Below are positions 9,595 through 20,762 of a stretch of 59,199 bases of DNA, one piece after another (position 1 is the stretch's first letter; each line of letters begins with the position of its first letter). The translations under genes were made by a program, and so were the position numbers. The DNA is from Salisapilia sapeloensis. Taxonomy: Eukaryota; Oomycota; Peronosporomycetes; Peronosporales; Salisapiliaceae. The stretch spans positions 1 through 59,199 of the forward strand of contig JAADVB010000103.1 in NCBI GenBank assembly GCA_023334545.1, in the 5' to 3' direction. Below the pieces are notes generated by a model. The model did not search any database. It saw only the letters and a list, made by a program, of their open reading frames with translations, and was not told the origin of the DNA.

Positions 9595-9999
9595 TTATAG
9601 CGTTTGTGGTTGACCGACTTCGAGTGTATCTAGTGCCTGGTTCTCGGCTTTTAAACGCTGTTGTTGGATATATGTTCGGCGTTGTCGAGCGATCCGTCGA
9701 CGCTCCTTTTTCTCTTCCAACTCTCGCTCATGGACATCGAGCACCCACTGGTACTTGGATCGATTTAGACCGAAGAAGTCGGCTAGTACTTCACCAACGA
9801 ACTCGATCTTGTCAAAAGTCTGGTCTCCCAGCCAGACTATCCACTCTTGTAATTGCTGCGGGCGTGTAGAGCTGGATGCTTCTTCCGAAGTTGTCATGAC
9901 GGTGGAAATGGTACCTTTATGCTCTTGAAAATGCACGTGACTGTATAAATGGTCGCCATCTTCGAGTGATATGCACGAAACGACCGATTGATAGTACAT
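9595..9999 (-). CDS. FAM177-like protein
   Basis: 134 residues from ATG 9999. The core segment FVGEVLADFFGLNRSKYQWV followed by a Glu/Lys/Arg-rich helix corresponds to the conserved FAM177 signature (FLGEKxAxxxGIxxPKYQYAIDEYYRxKxEEEEE in animals). The upstream ISLEDGDHLYSH could match the family's N-terminal IxFxxGExxEEYS strand. FAM177A1 in animals is a small Golgi-associated protein of poorly known function. The start is uncertain because the frame could be extended by an upstream exon: an acceptor-like CGTGCAG lies six bases before the ATG. The gene lies tail to tail with HisRS, with 58 bp between the stops. Confidence 0.6.
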   Translation of the reverse strand: MYYQSVVSCISLEDGDHLYSHVHFQEHKGTISTVMTTSEEASSSTRPQQLQEWIVWLGDQTFDKIEFVGEVLADFFGLNRSKYQWVLDVHERELEEKKERRRIARQRRTYIQQQRLKAENQALDTLEVGQPQTL

Positions 10000-10794
10000 T
10001 TATCTGCACGTAGAAGCATGAACTGCTTTTTGTCATGAAGATGTTTACAAGAGAATAATTCTGATGTAGATAAAGTACGCATGCGATTCGTTCTAGATAC
10101 TCTTCATGCTGGATCATATTGAAAGATAGGAAAAAGTAATCGTACTCGTTGTTTCGTTTCTGTACTATATCTCATTTTGAACATGAACAAGTGCCAAACG
10201 TATGCAAGTAGTACTAGACATGACAGTGTACACAAAGGCACTGGAGGAGCTTCAGTTGTCCATCTCATTCGTCTTCACTTATGTAAAGTATACTTTGTGT
10301 CTCGCACAAATCTCGACGCGATGGAACGTTGGACACTGGACGTCGGATATGTAGCCATCGGGTATCCGTCGTAGCTCGTCGGCGTGTCTAGATTACCACG
10401 ATGGGCTTCAACGGAGGACTGAAGCGCGCTCGACCTTGGCGCCTCTCGCCCATACAAATTATAAATATAATCTATTCTAAGCTTGGCGTTGACTTGTTTT
10501 TTGTATGCTGGACAAAGAACGCGGACCAAAAGTCTGAATTAGCCCTCAAGCCACAAGGTTCGCGTCTCGACCGAAGACGCTTCTAGTCATGGATGGTACG
10601 TGTACAACTTAATAAAATATAGGCTTGTATATGCATCTGCCTTTGTAGTCGAGATGGCAGTGTTTTAAACGGGTTGGAAAGAGTATTCATCTCCATCCGT
10701 TCCAGCATTTCGCGCCCAATTCCTAAATATACGAAAAGACCTGGACGAGAAGCTCATATGCTTTATGTGGATAGTCAATGCGCTCAAGACTCGA
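10000..10794. other. 795-bp intergenic region upstream of the CHD-type gene
   Basis: No frame here has recognisable domains. Several 60-85-codon frames exist on both strands but lack support. The right part must contain the promoter of the remodeler gene and includes the E2F-like element listed separately. Confidence 0.5.
10708..10715. promoter_or_regulatory. E2F-like element TTTCGCGC upstream of the CHD-type gene
   Basis: TTTCGCGC fits the TTTSSCGC consensus of E2F/DP factors and lies about 80-95 bp before the likely ATG. The extended core ATTTCGCGCCC also occurs upstream of the cyclin gene at 56699-56709. Confidence 0.4.
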
Positions 10795-13700
10795 ATGGGA
10801 GGCATGGAGGCAGCAGCCGATGTTGCGCAGGATGCGACGCCAGCGTCGGCTTCGAGCAGTGGCCACGTCTCTCCAGACGAGCACGCGCTTACGAATGGCC
10901 GTAGACGCCGTGCGAAGAAGGTGAAGTACGTGGACGAGGACGAGGAACAGCTATCGGAAGAAGAGGAGGCGGAGCGCGCAAACAAGCGACAGCGCGCGAG
11001 GCAGTTAGACTGCCAGACACAATCGGTACGTCGACTATGGTCATTTTTATAGGAACACGTTTCTCATCATGCTTATGGCGTAGGACACGGATCAGCCGAT
11101 TCTAGACCACTTTGTTGGTCGTCGAGTGAATGCTAAGAGCGGCATGGTCGAGTACTTGTGCAAATTCGTCGGCCGATCGTACTTGCATCTATGGTGGCTG
11201 ACGTTTGACGAGATTTATCCGTTCAAGACGGACGACTATCGTATGCATGATCCAGTCCTTGTGTACGATCGGAAGCTCAAGCGCGACGGGTATCAGGATC
11301 TCGACGACGTGGATGACTTGGAAGCAAATAAAATCACGGTGGAAAAGATTTTGAACCACAAGACAGCGCCGACGGATGATCTAGACGACCAGATCGAGAG
11401 CGCTCGACAGAGCCTTCCGTTTCCACAGCCATATCCTCGTGTGACGGACTACTTTTTGCTAGAACATGCAGACGCAGTGGCGGAGCGTATGAATGGCATT
11501 GTGAAGAAGTTGATGAATGAGAATGGTGGTGATATCTTCCAGCATCCAGTCGATACGGAAGACGTTCCAGATTACTTGAACATCATTAACAATCCGATGG
11601 ATCTCGGTACGATCCAAAATCGTCTGGCGCGAGAAAGTTACTACGTCGGCCCTGCTGGCGTCTCGCTCTTCGCTTCGAACGTCCGACTGGTGTTTGAGAA
11701 CTGCAAGACGTACAACCAAGAAGGTTCTGCGATCTGGAACATTGCCGACGAGATCCTCAAGACGTTTGAAAAGTGGTTGTACGAATGGCTGTTAAGTCCT
11801 AGTGCTTGGATGCGACTTGCATCCACTGGCGACGTCGAAGAAGATGAGAAACTCGAGAAGAAGTTTGACAAAGCAGCCAAGAAAAGTTATGCGTCATGGC
11901 TGCCATGGGAACTCGGGTGTTCTGTATGTGAAAGCAATGGGGATAGTGAACACTTGCTCCTGTGTGACAGATGCGATGGTGAAGTACACATGCATTGCTG
12001 TTCTCCAAAGGTGACGGAGCTACCGGATGGAGACTGGTTGTGCTTTTACTGTCAAAAACGTCAGCAGTTCGAGTCTGAAGTGAAGCAGCTGCAGGCGACA
12101 ATCAAACAGACGGAAGAACCAGTGGACGGGTCGGAGGAAACGATCCAGACGAGATCAACGACACCAAAGTCTCCTACGACAAGACTGCAATCGATCCCTC
12201 GCATCGTGAATCAACCTCTTGAAGACGATCGGAAGGTGAATCGGAACACTTCGAACAGCATTAAACCGACGAAAGCTCCTGCATCCACTCACAAGTCACA
12301 CGGGACGCTCTTCCTCGTCAAATGGGTCGGTCTCTCCGTCCGTTTTTCGACGTGGGAGAAACCGGAAGACATTGGAGATGATGAGCAGATCCAGCGCTAC
12401 TTCAAGTTCAGTCGTGTCCCGACGCAGAAGGAGATCCAAGAGACGACTTGTCAGCTCCCTTGCTGTTCCCAACGAAACCAGTTCTTCCTAAACTCGACGT
12501 TAAATACTCAGCGATGTGATAAAGACCGCTTCTGTACACTCGGATTCAAGCACGAAGGCGCGTGTAGTCGGAATGTGAACAAAGCGCAGAACGCCTATGG
12601 GAGTGCTGGGTATCGTAAGACACGGATGGTAGAGCAGGTTAAAGCACAGCTCTTTGCCTTCCACAGTCTCTTGAACAACCATGCGCCGGACAAGTCTGTG
12701 CTGAAGCAATGTGGCGTGCATACGAGTGCTTACGTCGCGAAGAAACAGTTTCTGACGCCTGCGAGTGGACATGGGAAAGCTGTGACGAAAGAAGGGGATG
12801 AAGATTACTCTGTCAGTGATGATTCAGAGTCTTCGGATGATGAAGAGGAGCTTGGGGATGTCGAGGAAGATCTCGGATTGTCCAGAGCTGCACTTCTGTA
12901 CGATACGGTGGAGACAGAGGCGGAGGCGACAGAGGAAGTGAGCTTTAAGAACGTGACGGATGAAGTGAGTGAAGTCATGAGCGCGATGGTAGAACACGTT
13001 GCGATTGGGTACCCGACGGAGCTCAAGAAGGCTGCGTCGCGCGTCGCCTTTACCTGTCGATACACTCCGTCTGCCATGCGCCACCTGCCTACGTTTACAG
13101 AGTACAGTGTCGCGCTCCGTCGCACGCCGTTTGGACTCGGCATGCGCCTTGGTGTGAGTGAGAATGGAGGCTTTGCGACCGTCCTGGGCTTCCAACGCTT
13201 AAACAATGGGATGCTCGGACCTGCGGAAGCTTGCGGCGTCATTACGCTCAACGACGTGCTGGTGGCAGTGAACCAGACGCCCGTGACGGGCATGGCGTTC
13301 TCAGATATCGTCAAGCTGATCAACGCATCCACCGACTTTGTCCACTTTTGTTTCCACTCGCAACAACCAGCGCATGCGTATCCTCTTGTGTGCAATCCGA
13401 GGCAAGTGCAGCGGATTATTGCGCCCGGAGCAGAGCATGCTGCCGGCCCGTCCGAGTACCTTCCATACAGCTACAATTCGTACCACAAGCTCCTAAAGAT
13501 CGGATCGGAGGAAGTGAATGTCCCGAGTACACTTGCCTCGACATTCGTGACGCCGACGGGACCGATGGGACACTTGTATGCTGGTATCATCGACAATAGT
13601 ATCGATCCGCATGAACACTTTGCGAGCTTCTTACCGGAGAAGAAACGTCCTGCCGCGACGACGGACAAGAGCAAGGATTCGAAGAAGGATGAGTTTATCC

Positions 13701-16700
13701 CGTATGAGCAGTCTCCGACGTTCAAAGGCGGTCGGACGCTCCGGAGCTATCAGGTGGAAGGGATGAACTGGATCATCTCGTGCTTCAAGGCCCAGCGGTC
13801 TTGTATTTTAGCAGACGAGATGGGACTGGGGAAGACGGTGCAGGTGGTGTCCGTGCTGGATCACTTGCGGACGGAAGAGTCGATTCGAGGACCGTATCTG
13901 ATCGTCGTGCCGCTCTCGACCATTCAGCACTGGCGACGGGAGATCGAGAGCTGGACGGACTTGAACGTCTGTGTCTATCATGACATTGGCGACCGAGGCG
14001 GGTCGAGGTACACTGCCAAGGACATGCGTGCAGTCATTCGAGAGCAGGAGTGGTACTATCCTCAGCTAGGCAACTCGATCTTCCGCTTCAACGTCCTCTT
14101 GACGACGTACGAGACAGTAAGTGCTGACATTGATGAGCTAGAGCACATCCACTGGCGTCTTTTGGTGGTAGATGAAGCGCATCGATTGAAGAACTCTGGG
14201 TCGAGAGTGCTCAAGCAAATGCGTGTGCTCAACTGTGATCGGAAGCTATTGCTTACAGGAACTCCTTTGCAAAACAATACGCAGGAGCTATGGGTCTTGC
14301 TAAATTTCTTGGAACCTGTCAAGTTCAACGACATGGAAGCGTTTAATGAAAAGTTTGGTCAATTGAGATCGCAGGAGCAAGTCATGGCACTTCAGAAGAT
14401 CATCAGTCCGTACATTATGCGTCGCGTTAAGGAAGATGTGGAAAAGAGTATTCCACCCAAGGAAGAGACGATCGTATCTGTTGAACTGACGACGCTTCAG
14501 AAACAGTACTATCGTGCGATCTATGATAAGAACAAGAGTTTTCTCTATCGTGGCACGAAGAATGGGTTGCCGACGTTGAATAACATCCAGCTGCAGCTAC
14601 GTAAATGCTGTAACCATCCTTTCTTGATTAAAGGCGTGGAAGATCGAGAAGTGGAGGAGCTCGGTCCACACTTTGAACGTGACAAGGTGATTGAAAAGAC
14701 CGTATCTTGTTCAGGTAAGATGGTGTTCATTTCGAAGCTCCTCCCGAAGCTTCAGCGTGAAGGACATAAGGTGCTTATCTTTAGTCAATTCTTGAAGCAA
14801 CTCGATCTGCTCGAACGCTATTGTGACTTTCATAACTTTGGGTATGAACGTCTGGATGGATCGACTGGTGGGAGTTTACGACAGAATGCAATCGATCGAT
14901 TCTCTCGTCCGAATTCCAAGAGCTTTGTCTTTCTCTTGAGTACAAAGGCAGGTGGTGTCGGTATCAACTTGATTGCCGCTGATACGGTCATTATCTTTGA
15001 TAGCGATTGGAACCCACAGAATGATTTACAAGCACAGAGTCGAGCGCATCGAATTGGGCAGAAGAAGTCAGTGCAGATCTATCGACTCGTGACGCGAAAT
15101 ACGTACGAAAGCGAGATGTTCGATCGAGCGTCTCGGAAACTTGGTCTGGAGCATGCGATCCTCGGCACGACTTCCTTTAGCGAGACGGCTCCGATGGAGA
15201 AACCGTCGGCAGAGCAACTCGTCGAGCTGCTTAAGAGAGGAGCGTATGCGCTGATGGAAGATGAGGACGACAGTGCGTCGAAAGCGTTTGCCGAGCGGGA
15301 TATCGAGACGATTTTGAAGGAACATACGGTTGTTCGAGTCGTGAAGCAAGGGAAGACGGAGGAGGAGGGTGAGTCGAGTGATTCGGAAGGACCAGCACAG
15401 TCTCCAGGACGTAAGAAGAAGGTGAGGTCGCTCGGAGGTCTAGCTGTCGATCGATCGTCGTTTGTCGCGGAAGGCTCCACGGGCGAGTTGTCTGTGGACG
15501 ACCCGAACTTTTGGGAAAAGGTGCTCCCAGGTGCCGTGTCGTTCGAGATGTTGAATCTCAAGTTGGAAGATGGTAGTGCCGTGAGCTCTCGACAGGCCAA
15601 GATCAAGTTCATGAACAACTTGGAGATCGCGTTGGATGGGCTGGTGGAAGATATGCAGACGAGTCAGTCGGAAGACGTGCGCTTTGGTGTGAATCTAGAG
15701 CATGAGTTCGACATGGCGTTCCAAGTGCTTCAGACGATGACTGCCAAGTATCGAGAGGACTTTTCAGAAGACCAGTTGGATATCGCTCGAGATAAGATGG
15801 CGCAGTTGGAGCAGACGAGACGACGGAACCGACGTGCTGCTGCAGGGCCGCAAGTCCAAGTAGATGCAGAGGAAGCTTCTCCTCCTCGAAGACGTCGACG
15901 AAGAGGCAATAAGACTGCGAATGACGACAGCGAAGACAGTGATGCGCATAAGAGACGCAAGGTAGCGAAGACGCATAAGAAGAGCAGTCGACGGAAGAAG
16001 GTGCCGGAGCGAGCGATCCCGAACTCGTTCCAGCCCCAGTCGTCGTCCTTTAACGGCAGCGTAATTAACTCGAGCGACGACCTCTGTACGTTATGTGGCG
16101 ACGGTGGGTTCATCATCCTGTGCGACGGTCCGTGCCACCGGTCGTTCCATCTCGAGTGCGTCGGCATGAAGTCTGAGCCAGAGGACGAGAACTGGCTGTG
16201 TCCAGACTGTGCTGCCGGGAGACACATGTGTCTTGTCTGCAAGCAGGTAGGCGAGATGGGCACGGAGTTTGGTGTCATCCAGTGCGCCGTCGCCAAGTGC
16301 GGTCGCTTCTACCACAAGGGTTGCATCGCAGAGCACCCGCGGGTCGAGTGGGTGGGTAAGCAGCGTTTCCGCTGTCCGAGCCACTTTTGCCACGGGTGTC
16401 CACCGGCGGAAGCAGTGGCTAAGAGCAAGAAGAAGGGCAGGAGGAAGAAGAACGAGGCTGTCGTCCGATGCATCCACTGTGAACAAGCGTACCATACGTC
16501 GTGCATCAAGTCGACGGACCAGTTCATGCGTCTTTCGACCAACCTCATGATCTGTGCTTCACATCTCGAAGGCAAGCGTGCGCCTGCTCGCGCGGAGAAG
16601 ATTACGCCTGCGAAACCTTCGACACGTGCGGAGAGACGGAAGAAATCAGGAGGCAAGTCAGCGCCGTTGAAAGCTTCGAAACGAAAGAGGAATGAAAGTG

Positions 16701-17595
16701 TGTCGAATGCACAGGAAGAAGAAGTGGATTCAGATGCAGTAGAGAAGAAGAAGGAGTGTGCGTTTTGTCATCGTGGAGACGTCGGGCCGGTGCAGGATGA
16801 GAAGAATAAACTGGATGGACAAGCACCGGAAGGACCGTTCTTGGATGCACCCGTCCGCTTCCAACGACTGGATAAGACATCGGAGAATGTCTACGTCCAC
16901 ATGAATTGTGCGCTCCAGTCTCCAGAAGTATACGTCAAGGAGGATGGACAGTTTTGTAATCTACAGGCAGCCATTCGACGTGGACGTCAAATGAAGTGCT
17001 CTTTATGCAAACGCTTTGGCGCGACGGTCGGGTGCGTCGTCGAATCCTGTCGATGCAACTTCCACTTGCGATGTGCCCTGAAGAGTGGAGGAGGATACGT
17101 CGACTCGGCGTACTCGTTCTATTGCAAGACGCATGCAGCGGAGAAACGTACGGAGAGTCCGACTTATTGCATTTGTGGCGCGACGGAGGAAGACGATGAC
17201 GACCTTCGGCTCAAGTGTTCGACTTGTGGCTCGCGCTTCCACCCGAGATGCTTGAACATGTCCGATAGACAGGCTGGGATCTTCATGAAGGACGAAGACT
17301 GGGTCTGCTTCTCCTGTGGCGACGTCAAGATGGTACCTTTTGCGCATATAGTAACTCACAGGATATATATTGATCGTGTATGGCGTACTAGGCTCAATCG
17401 CATGGCGTCAAGACGCTAGAAGATGAAGGCGCAGAGCAGGAGGAGAAGGAGAAACCAGCGAGACGGAAACGCGCTTCTGGTCGGAAAGGCAAGTTGACGA
17501 TGCGGAAGCGAGCCAAGCCGAGTAAAGAAGCGAGTCCTGTGGACGAGACGGCGCAGGACGATGGCGAGAGCGACTTTGGATCTGAAAGTACCTAG
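10795..17595 (+). CDS. CHD-type SNF2 chromatin remodeler with bromodomain, PHD fingers and PDZ-like domain
   Basis: Three exons, 10795-11025, 11084-17332 and 17392-17595, give 2,227 residues; ATG 10804 is an equally good start. Predicted order: Ser/Glu/Lys-rich N-terminus; chromodomain 1 (about 82-120); bromodomain (about 199-313, with NNPMDLGTIQNRL and CKTYN); PHD finger (about 356-402); chromodomain 2 (FLVKWVGLSVRFSTWE, about 483-523); PDZ-like domain (TPFGLGMRLGVSENGG, LNDVLVAVNQTPV, about 750-833). Then the SNF2 ATPase follows with Walker A DEMGLGKT, the DEAH box, LLTGTPLQNN and helicase-C RAHRIGQKKSVQIYR (about 962-1410). C-terminally come a PHD finger (about 1743-1787), an extended PHD (about 1969-2099) and a last PHD finger (about 2105-2160). 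Intron 2 links FSCGDVKM to a Lys/Arg-rich tail. The ATPase is CHD-like. It would slide or eject nucleosomes and read acetyl and methyl histone marks. It lacks the SANT/SLIDE and CHCT parts, which occur in the gene at 20763. Confidence 0.9.
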
Positions 17596-17917
17596 CTTTT
17601 TGGCGCTAGGACGTAGTAAGAGTAGTCGACGATATACACTGGCAACATGCAACAAACGCGAATGAGGTGGTAATCTTGTTTTCTTTTACGCGGTTCAGAA
17701 TTGTTCCATACGCTTGCTCTGACAAGTTGATCAAGGACTCGTCTCGCGTGTCATCGATAGTAGGACCACGGAAGAAGGGTGTCGAGGCAAGTGTAAAGGC
17801 ACGATGCCACTGAGAATAAATAGAAAAGAAGAGGCGCCGTGTCTCTCCGTTTCCCTCTCCAGCCCTCTTCACGTGGACCGTTCTAGTCGACGCCCAAGAG
17901 ACGTTCCCGTTACTACG
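17596..17917. other. 322-bp intergenic stretch between convergent genes
   Basis: Must contain the 3' ends of the remodeler and the minus-strand gene at 17918. An 88-codon minus-strand frame at 17606-17872 has no recognisable feature and is not annotated. Confidence 0.45.
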
Positions 17918-19297
17918 TCACTGGATGGTACATAGGTCGCCCTGTCGAGGCGCTGGGTCTGCCGGAGCTTCTACTTGTGAGTCGGTGTTTTCTCGCAAGG
18001 TCTTCATCGTGGATGCGACGTTTGAAGTGAAGTACGGCTGCCACACACGTCGGTAGAGGAATCGAGCTGGGAGCGGCATCATGTCCTGGATCGACTGGTG
18101 TTCCGCCTCACCTCCCCACGCTCTACTCCGCTCCAGAATCCACGGCACAACGAGTCGCTTGGCTTTGATGCCGCGGAAGATGCGTGGCATGACGTACTTT
18201 TGGAACGTCTCCTGCGTAAAAGTGGCACACAGCGCGGCGTGGAGCGTCTTCTCTTCGAGATTGAGAACAGCGTGGAGAGTCATGTTGAGCCTTCGGATGA
18301 GCCCTTGGAGGTCATCGAGCTTGGCGAGCCATGCAGATGGGTCGCTGTCGCCTAGCGGACAGAGAACTGCTTGCTGTCTTTGCACTTGACGCAACATGTC
18401 TTCCACTTCTTCGTACGTCTTGGCAACTTCGAGTTTCGTAGAGTACTTCAGTGGCAAGAGCGGATGCAAGACAGTCGTCTTGAGTTCATATTGACACGTG
18501 AGGTACTCGACAAAGTAAGATCGGAACCACGCAAAGAACTCTCGGACGTGCGTCTCGAGCGCTTGGAGCTGTTGTAGCTCGTGGCTTTGTTCGAGGAAAT
18601 TGTCCATGACGAAAAGCGCGTGACGGACGGGTTCATGGAAACCTAAGAGGAAACGAGATGCCCAGCTCCACTCTTGCTGCTGGGTGAAGACGACGGAGAA
18701 GATGACGGACCCGTCTTTCGTCGATGGAGGAGGCACTGCCGATGACATAGAGCTCTTTAAAAAGTCGTTCTTGGACGACGTTGGTGATTCTTCGTGCATT
18801 TCCAATGGAGCTGTCTTCTCATCCTCTCCACTCAGCGTATACTCGCTGACTTCGTCCAAGTCCGAGTGCGGCTTTTCAAGTTCTTCTAGGGATAACTCGG
18901 TCAGGTTCTGTCTCGACGATAAATCGTCGTCTTCGAATGCAGTGTGTCCATCGCTCAGGATGGGGGACATGATCTCCTGTGGATCCGTGTCTGGAGCGAC
19001 TTCGTTCGAGTCACGCGGAGCTGCTGGTGGCGTTAAGAGCCAGAAGTTGGCATCATGCATTTCGAGTGGCGGGTATTCCTGTCGATACTCATTGACACTC
19101 GTGAGGACATGAGCGACTTGGCTGATGTCGATATACGGCGTCGCGCTCGCCTTTCGTCGCTTCTTGTCTTTCACGGACGAATGCACGTCACGTGTCGGTC
19201 GTTTGCGTCCCCAAATGTTTTCATAAAACTCGCTCTGTGTGTCGTCTTCTTCGACGGTTGCCACGTCGGCCGGCCAGTATAAGCCACTGGTGCTCAT
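17918..19297 (-). CDS. Unknown acidic protein with bipartite nuclear signal and helical C-terminal domain
   Basis: A 459-residue single exon. Residues 30-50 carry basic clusters (RKRPTRD and KDKKRRK) that look like a bipartite nuclear localisation signal. Residues 80-190 are acidic and Ser-rich, probably disordered. Residues 200-430 are all-helical with regular Leu, Phe and Tyr: SRFLLGFHEPVRHALFVMDN, FFAWFRSYFVEYLTCQYEL, and RIFRGIKAKRLVVPWILERS. The first helices vaguely recall a hemerythrin-type four-helix bundle, but the iron-binding His/Glu set is missing, so I do not assign that family. It shares a 3' boundary with the CHD-type gene, and the location in a chromatin-gene cluster may be coincidence. 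The start methionine is the first in the frame. Confidence 0.65.
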   Translation of the reverse strand: MSTSGLYWPADVATVEEDDTQSEFYENIWGRKRPTRDVHSSVKDKKRRKASATPYIDISQVAHVLTSVNEYRQEYPPLEMHDANFWLLTPPAAPRDSNEVAPDTDPQEIMSPILSDGHTAFEDDDLSSRQNLTELSLEELEKPHSDLDEVSEYTLSGEDEKTAPLEMHEESPTSSKNDFLKSSMSSAVPPPSTKDGSVIFSVVFTQQQEWSWASRFLLGFHEPVRHALFVMDNFLEQSHELQQLQALETHVREFFAWFRSYFVEYLTCQYELKTTVLHPLLPLKYSTKLEVAKTYEEVEDMLRQVQRQQAVLCPLGDSDPSAWLAKLDDLQGLIRRLNMTLHAVLNLEEKTLHAALCATFTQETFQKYVMPRIFRGIKAKRLVVPWILERSRAWGGEAEHQSIQDMMPLPARFLYRRVWQPYFTSNVASTMKTLRENTDSQVEAPADPAPRQGDLCTIQ

Positions 19298-19634
19298 TCA
19301 GACCTGCGTACATAAATATACTTTTAGTGCTGCCTGCATGCCATGGGAAAGGAGTCAGCTTACGTCTCAAGCGTAAGAAGATGGAGTGGATATCAAGAGA
19401 AAAAAGGAACAAGATGGGAGAGAAGATGCCGAACCCAATGGAGCACAGCGATGGAGCGCAGGAGCTAGGCGAGTACGATCGGAGAGAAAGTCTACGGTCC
19501 TTCGAATTGGAAGGGTGGAATGGGCGCGAGATGCGAACGGTCTGAGGCGTTACAACTGTCGAGTGAGGGCAGGATCCAGCGCTCGACAAGTACGAATAGC
19601 TAATGAGCGACATACGACTAGAAAGCGACCAGGT
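19298..19634. other. 337-bp intergenic stretch
   Basis: Between two minus-strand genes. It should contain the promoter of the 459-residue protein. Open frames on both strands are low complexity or lack support. Confidence 0.45.
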
Positions 19635-20430
19635 TTATTTTCGATCAGCAGCCATCGTTGGCGTTTCGACGAGCGGATGGGGCTTGACCAACGTTCCGGA
19701 CTGACGGAGTCTATCTACTACTGCCTGTTCTAGCTTTTGCATCTGTAGGTTCATCGCACTCTCATCGGCTGTGGTCAGCGGGGACGTCCGGACGGTGTAG
19801 AGACCTGCGAGGCGAGGTGAGTTATCAGAATACAAGAGATGGTGTGGGACGCTTGCCATTCTGGTTGCCGAAAAGAACGTCTGTCGCGTATCGATCTCCG
19901 ATCATGATCAAGCACTGCGCGTCGACTTGGAAGTGGTGTGTCAAGGCTTGTATACCATTAGGCTTTTTCGTATTATGGCGTAGCACAGGTAACCCGAGTT
20001 CCTTTTCGAGTTGATCGGCCAAGAGAAAACCTTTGTCTTCACTCGATCCAGCCGTGTTCGAGAACACCACGACGTTCTGATCACCGAAAACGCGTCGGCA
20101 TTCTGCTAGCGGTTTCTACTTTTCGACTCAATTTCCATGCAAACAGGTGCAACTAGGCTAGTCACCTCGACGGACGGAGCGAGTGTCTTTCCGTGCGGTG
20201 TCGTCAATGTATTATCCTTGTCAAAGACGACGCCATGGAATCCCTTGTCTTTTAATTGCTGGAAAGGCACTTCATTTAGCTCTAAAAACCTCCTTTAGTA
20301 TCTTTTGACGACCATATTGATACAGTCGAATACCGTGGACGGATAGATGAGGTAGCAGTATCTCTGGCTCTCGTAGTAAGATGCGACAGAACTCAGTCAC
20401 GCCACGGAGATTAAGTCCCGGGAGCCCCAT
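19635..20430 (-). CDS. GEP4-type phosphatidylglycerophosphate phosphatase (HAD superfamily)
   Basis: Four exons, 20430-20334, 20281-20166, 20115-19857 and 19804-19635, give 213 residues. It removes phosphate from phosphatidylglycerophosphate, the step before cardiolipin in mitochondria. HAD motifs: GVVFDKDNTLT (motif I, catalytic Asp pair), VVVFSNTAGSSED (motif II), HNTKKPNG (motif III Lys) and MIGDRYATDVLFGNQNG (motif IV), all as in GEP4/PGPMT1-like enzymes. The joins are fixed by conservation: PHLSVHELNEVPFQQL spans intron 1 (52 nt), SVEKPLAECR spans intron 2 (50 nt) and GNQNGLYTVRTSPL spans intron 3. Intron 3 (19805-19856) begins GCAAGC rather than GT, a GC-AG intron. The start MGLPGLNLRG is chosen because the upstream extension lacks homology. 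It is divergent from the SANT/CHCT gene. Confidence 0.88.
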
Positions 20431-20762
20431 GACGGCGTGGAATGGAATCGAGGGTGTTGCATTTTGACCAATGATAACTGCCGATTGATAAAACGAGCCA
20501 ATAAAACCTCGATTGCGTACTCGATTTTTTTTCGCAGCAAAATTGTGAAAATAGCTCAGCTCTCGTGCTCCTTCCTCCCGATCGCTCGAGCTACTTTTGC
20601 ATCGAACAAGGCGATCGTAAGCTACAAGTAGACCAGTCGGTGGTCTAGTATACGTAGTATTTGAATTCACGAGTTTTTATAGTTGCATTCGAAGTGTATA
20701 GAGCGACATACGACGACGTAGAGAAATTCGCTCGTGAATCGACTGCATACCATATTAAAGTC
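20431..20762. promoter_or_regulatory. 332-bp divergent intergenic region
   Basis: Separates the start codons of the GEP4-like gene and the SANT/CHCT gene. Both frames stay open into this region (to about 20670 and 20661), but neither extension has family support. No recognised element is seen. Confidence 0.35.

Noticed and set aside
12805-13395. 196-codon antisense frame inside the CHD-type gene
   Set aside because: Lies entirely over conserved remodeler coding sequence including the PDZ-like region; a compositional shadow.
17606-17872. 88-codon minus-strand frame between convergent genes
   Set aside because: No domain or clear start, and splicing from the 17918 gene into it creates a stop codon at the junction.
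18000-18700. Hemerythrin-like domain in the 459-residue protein
   Set aside because: Helix pattern is suggestive, but the metal-binding His/Glu set is not present.
20272-20670. 132-codon frame that would extend the GEP4-like protein at its N-terminus and end unspliced
   Set aside because: Ends without reaching the HAD motifs; splicing at 20333/20282 restores the conserved family sequence, and the N-terminal part lacks homology.
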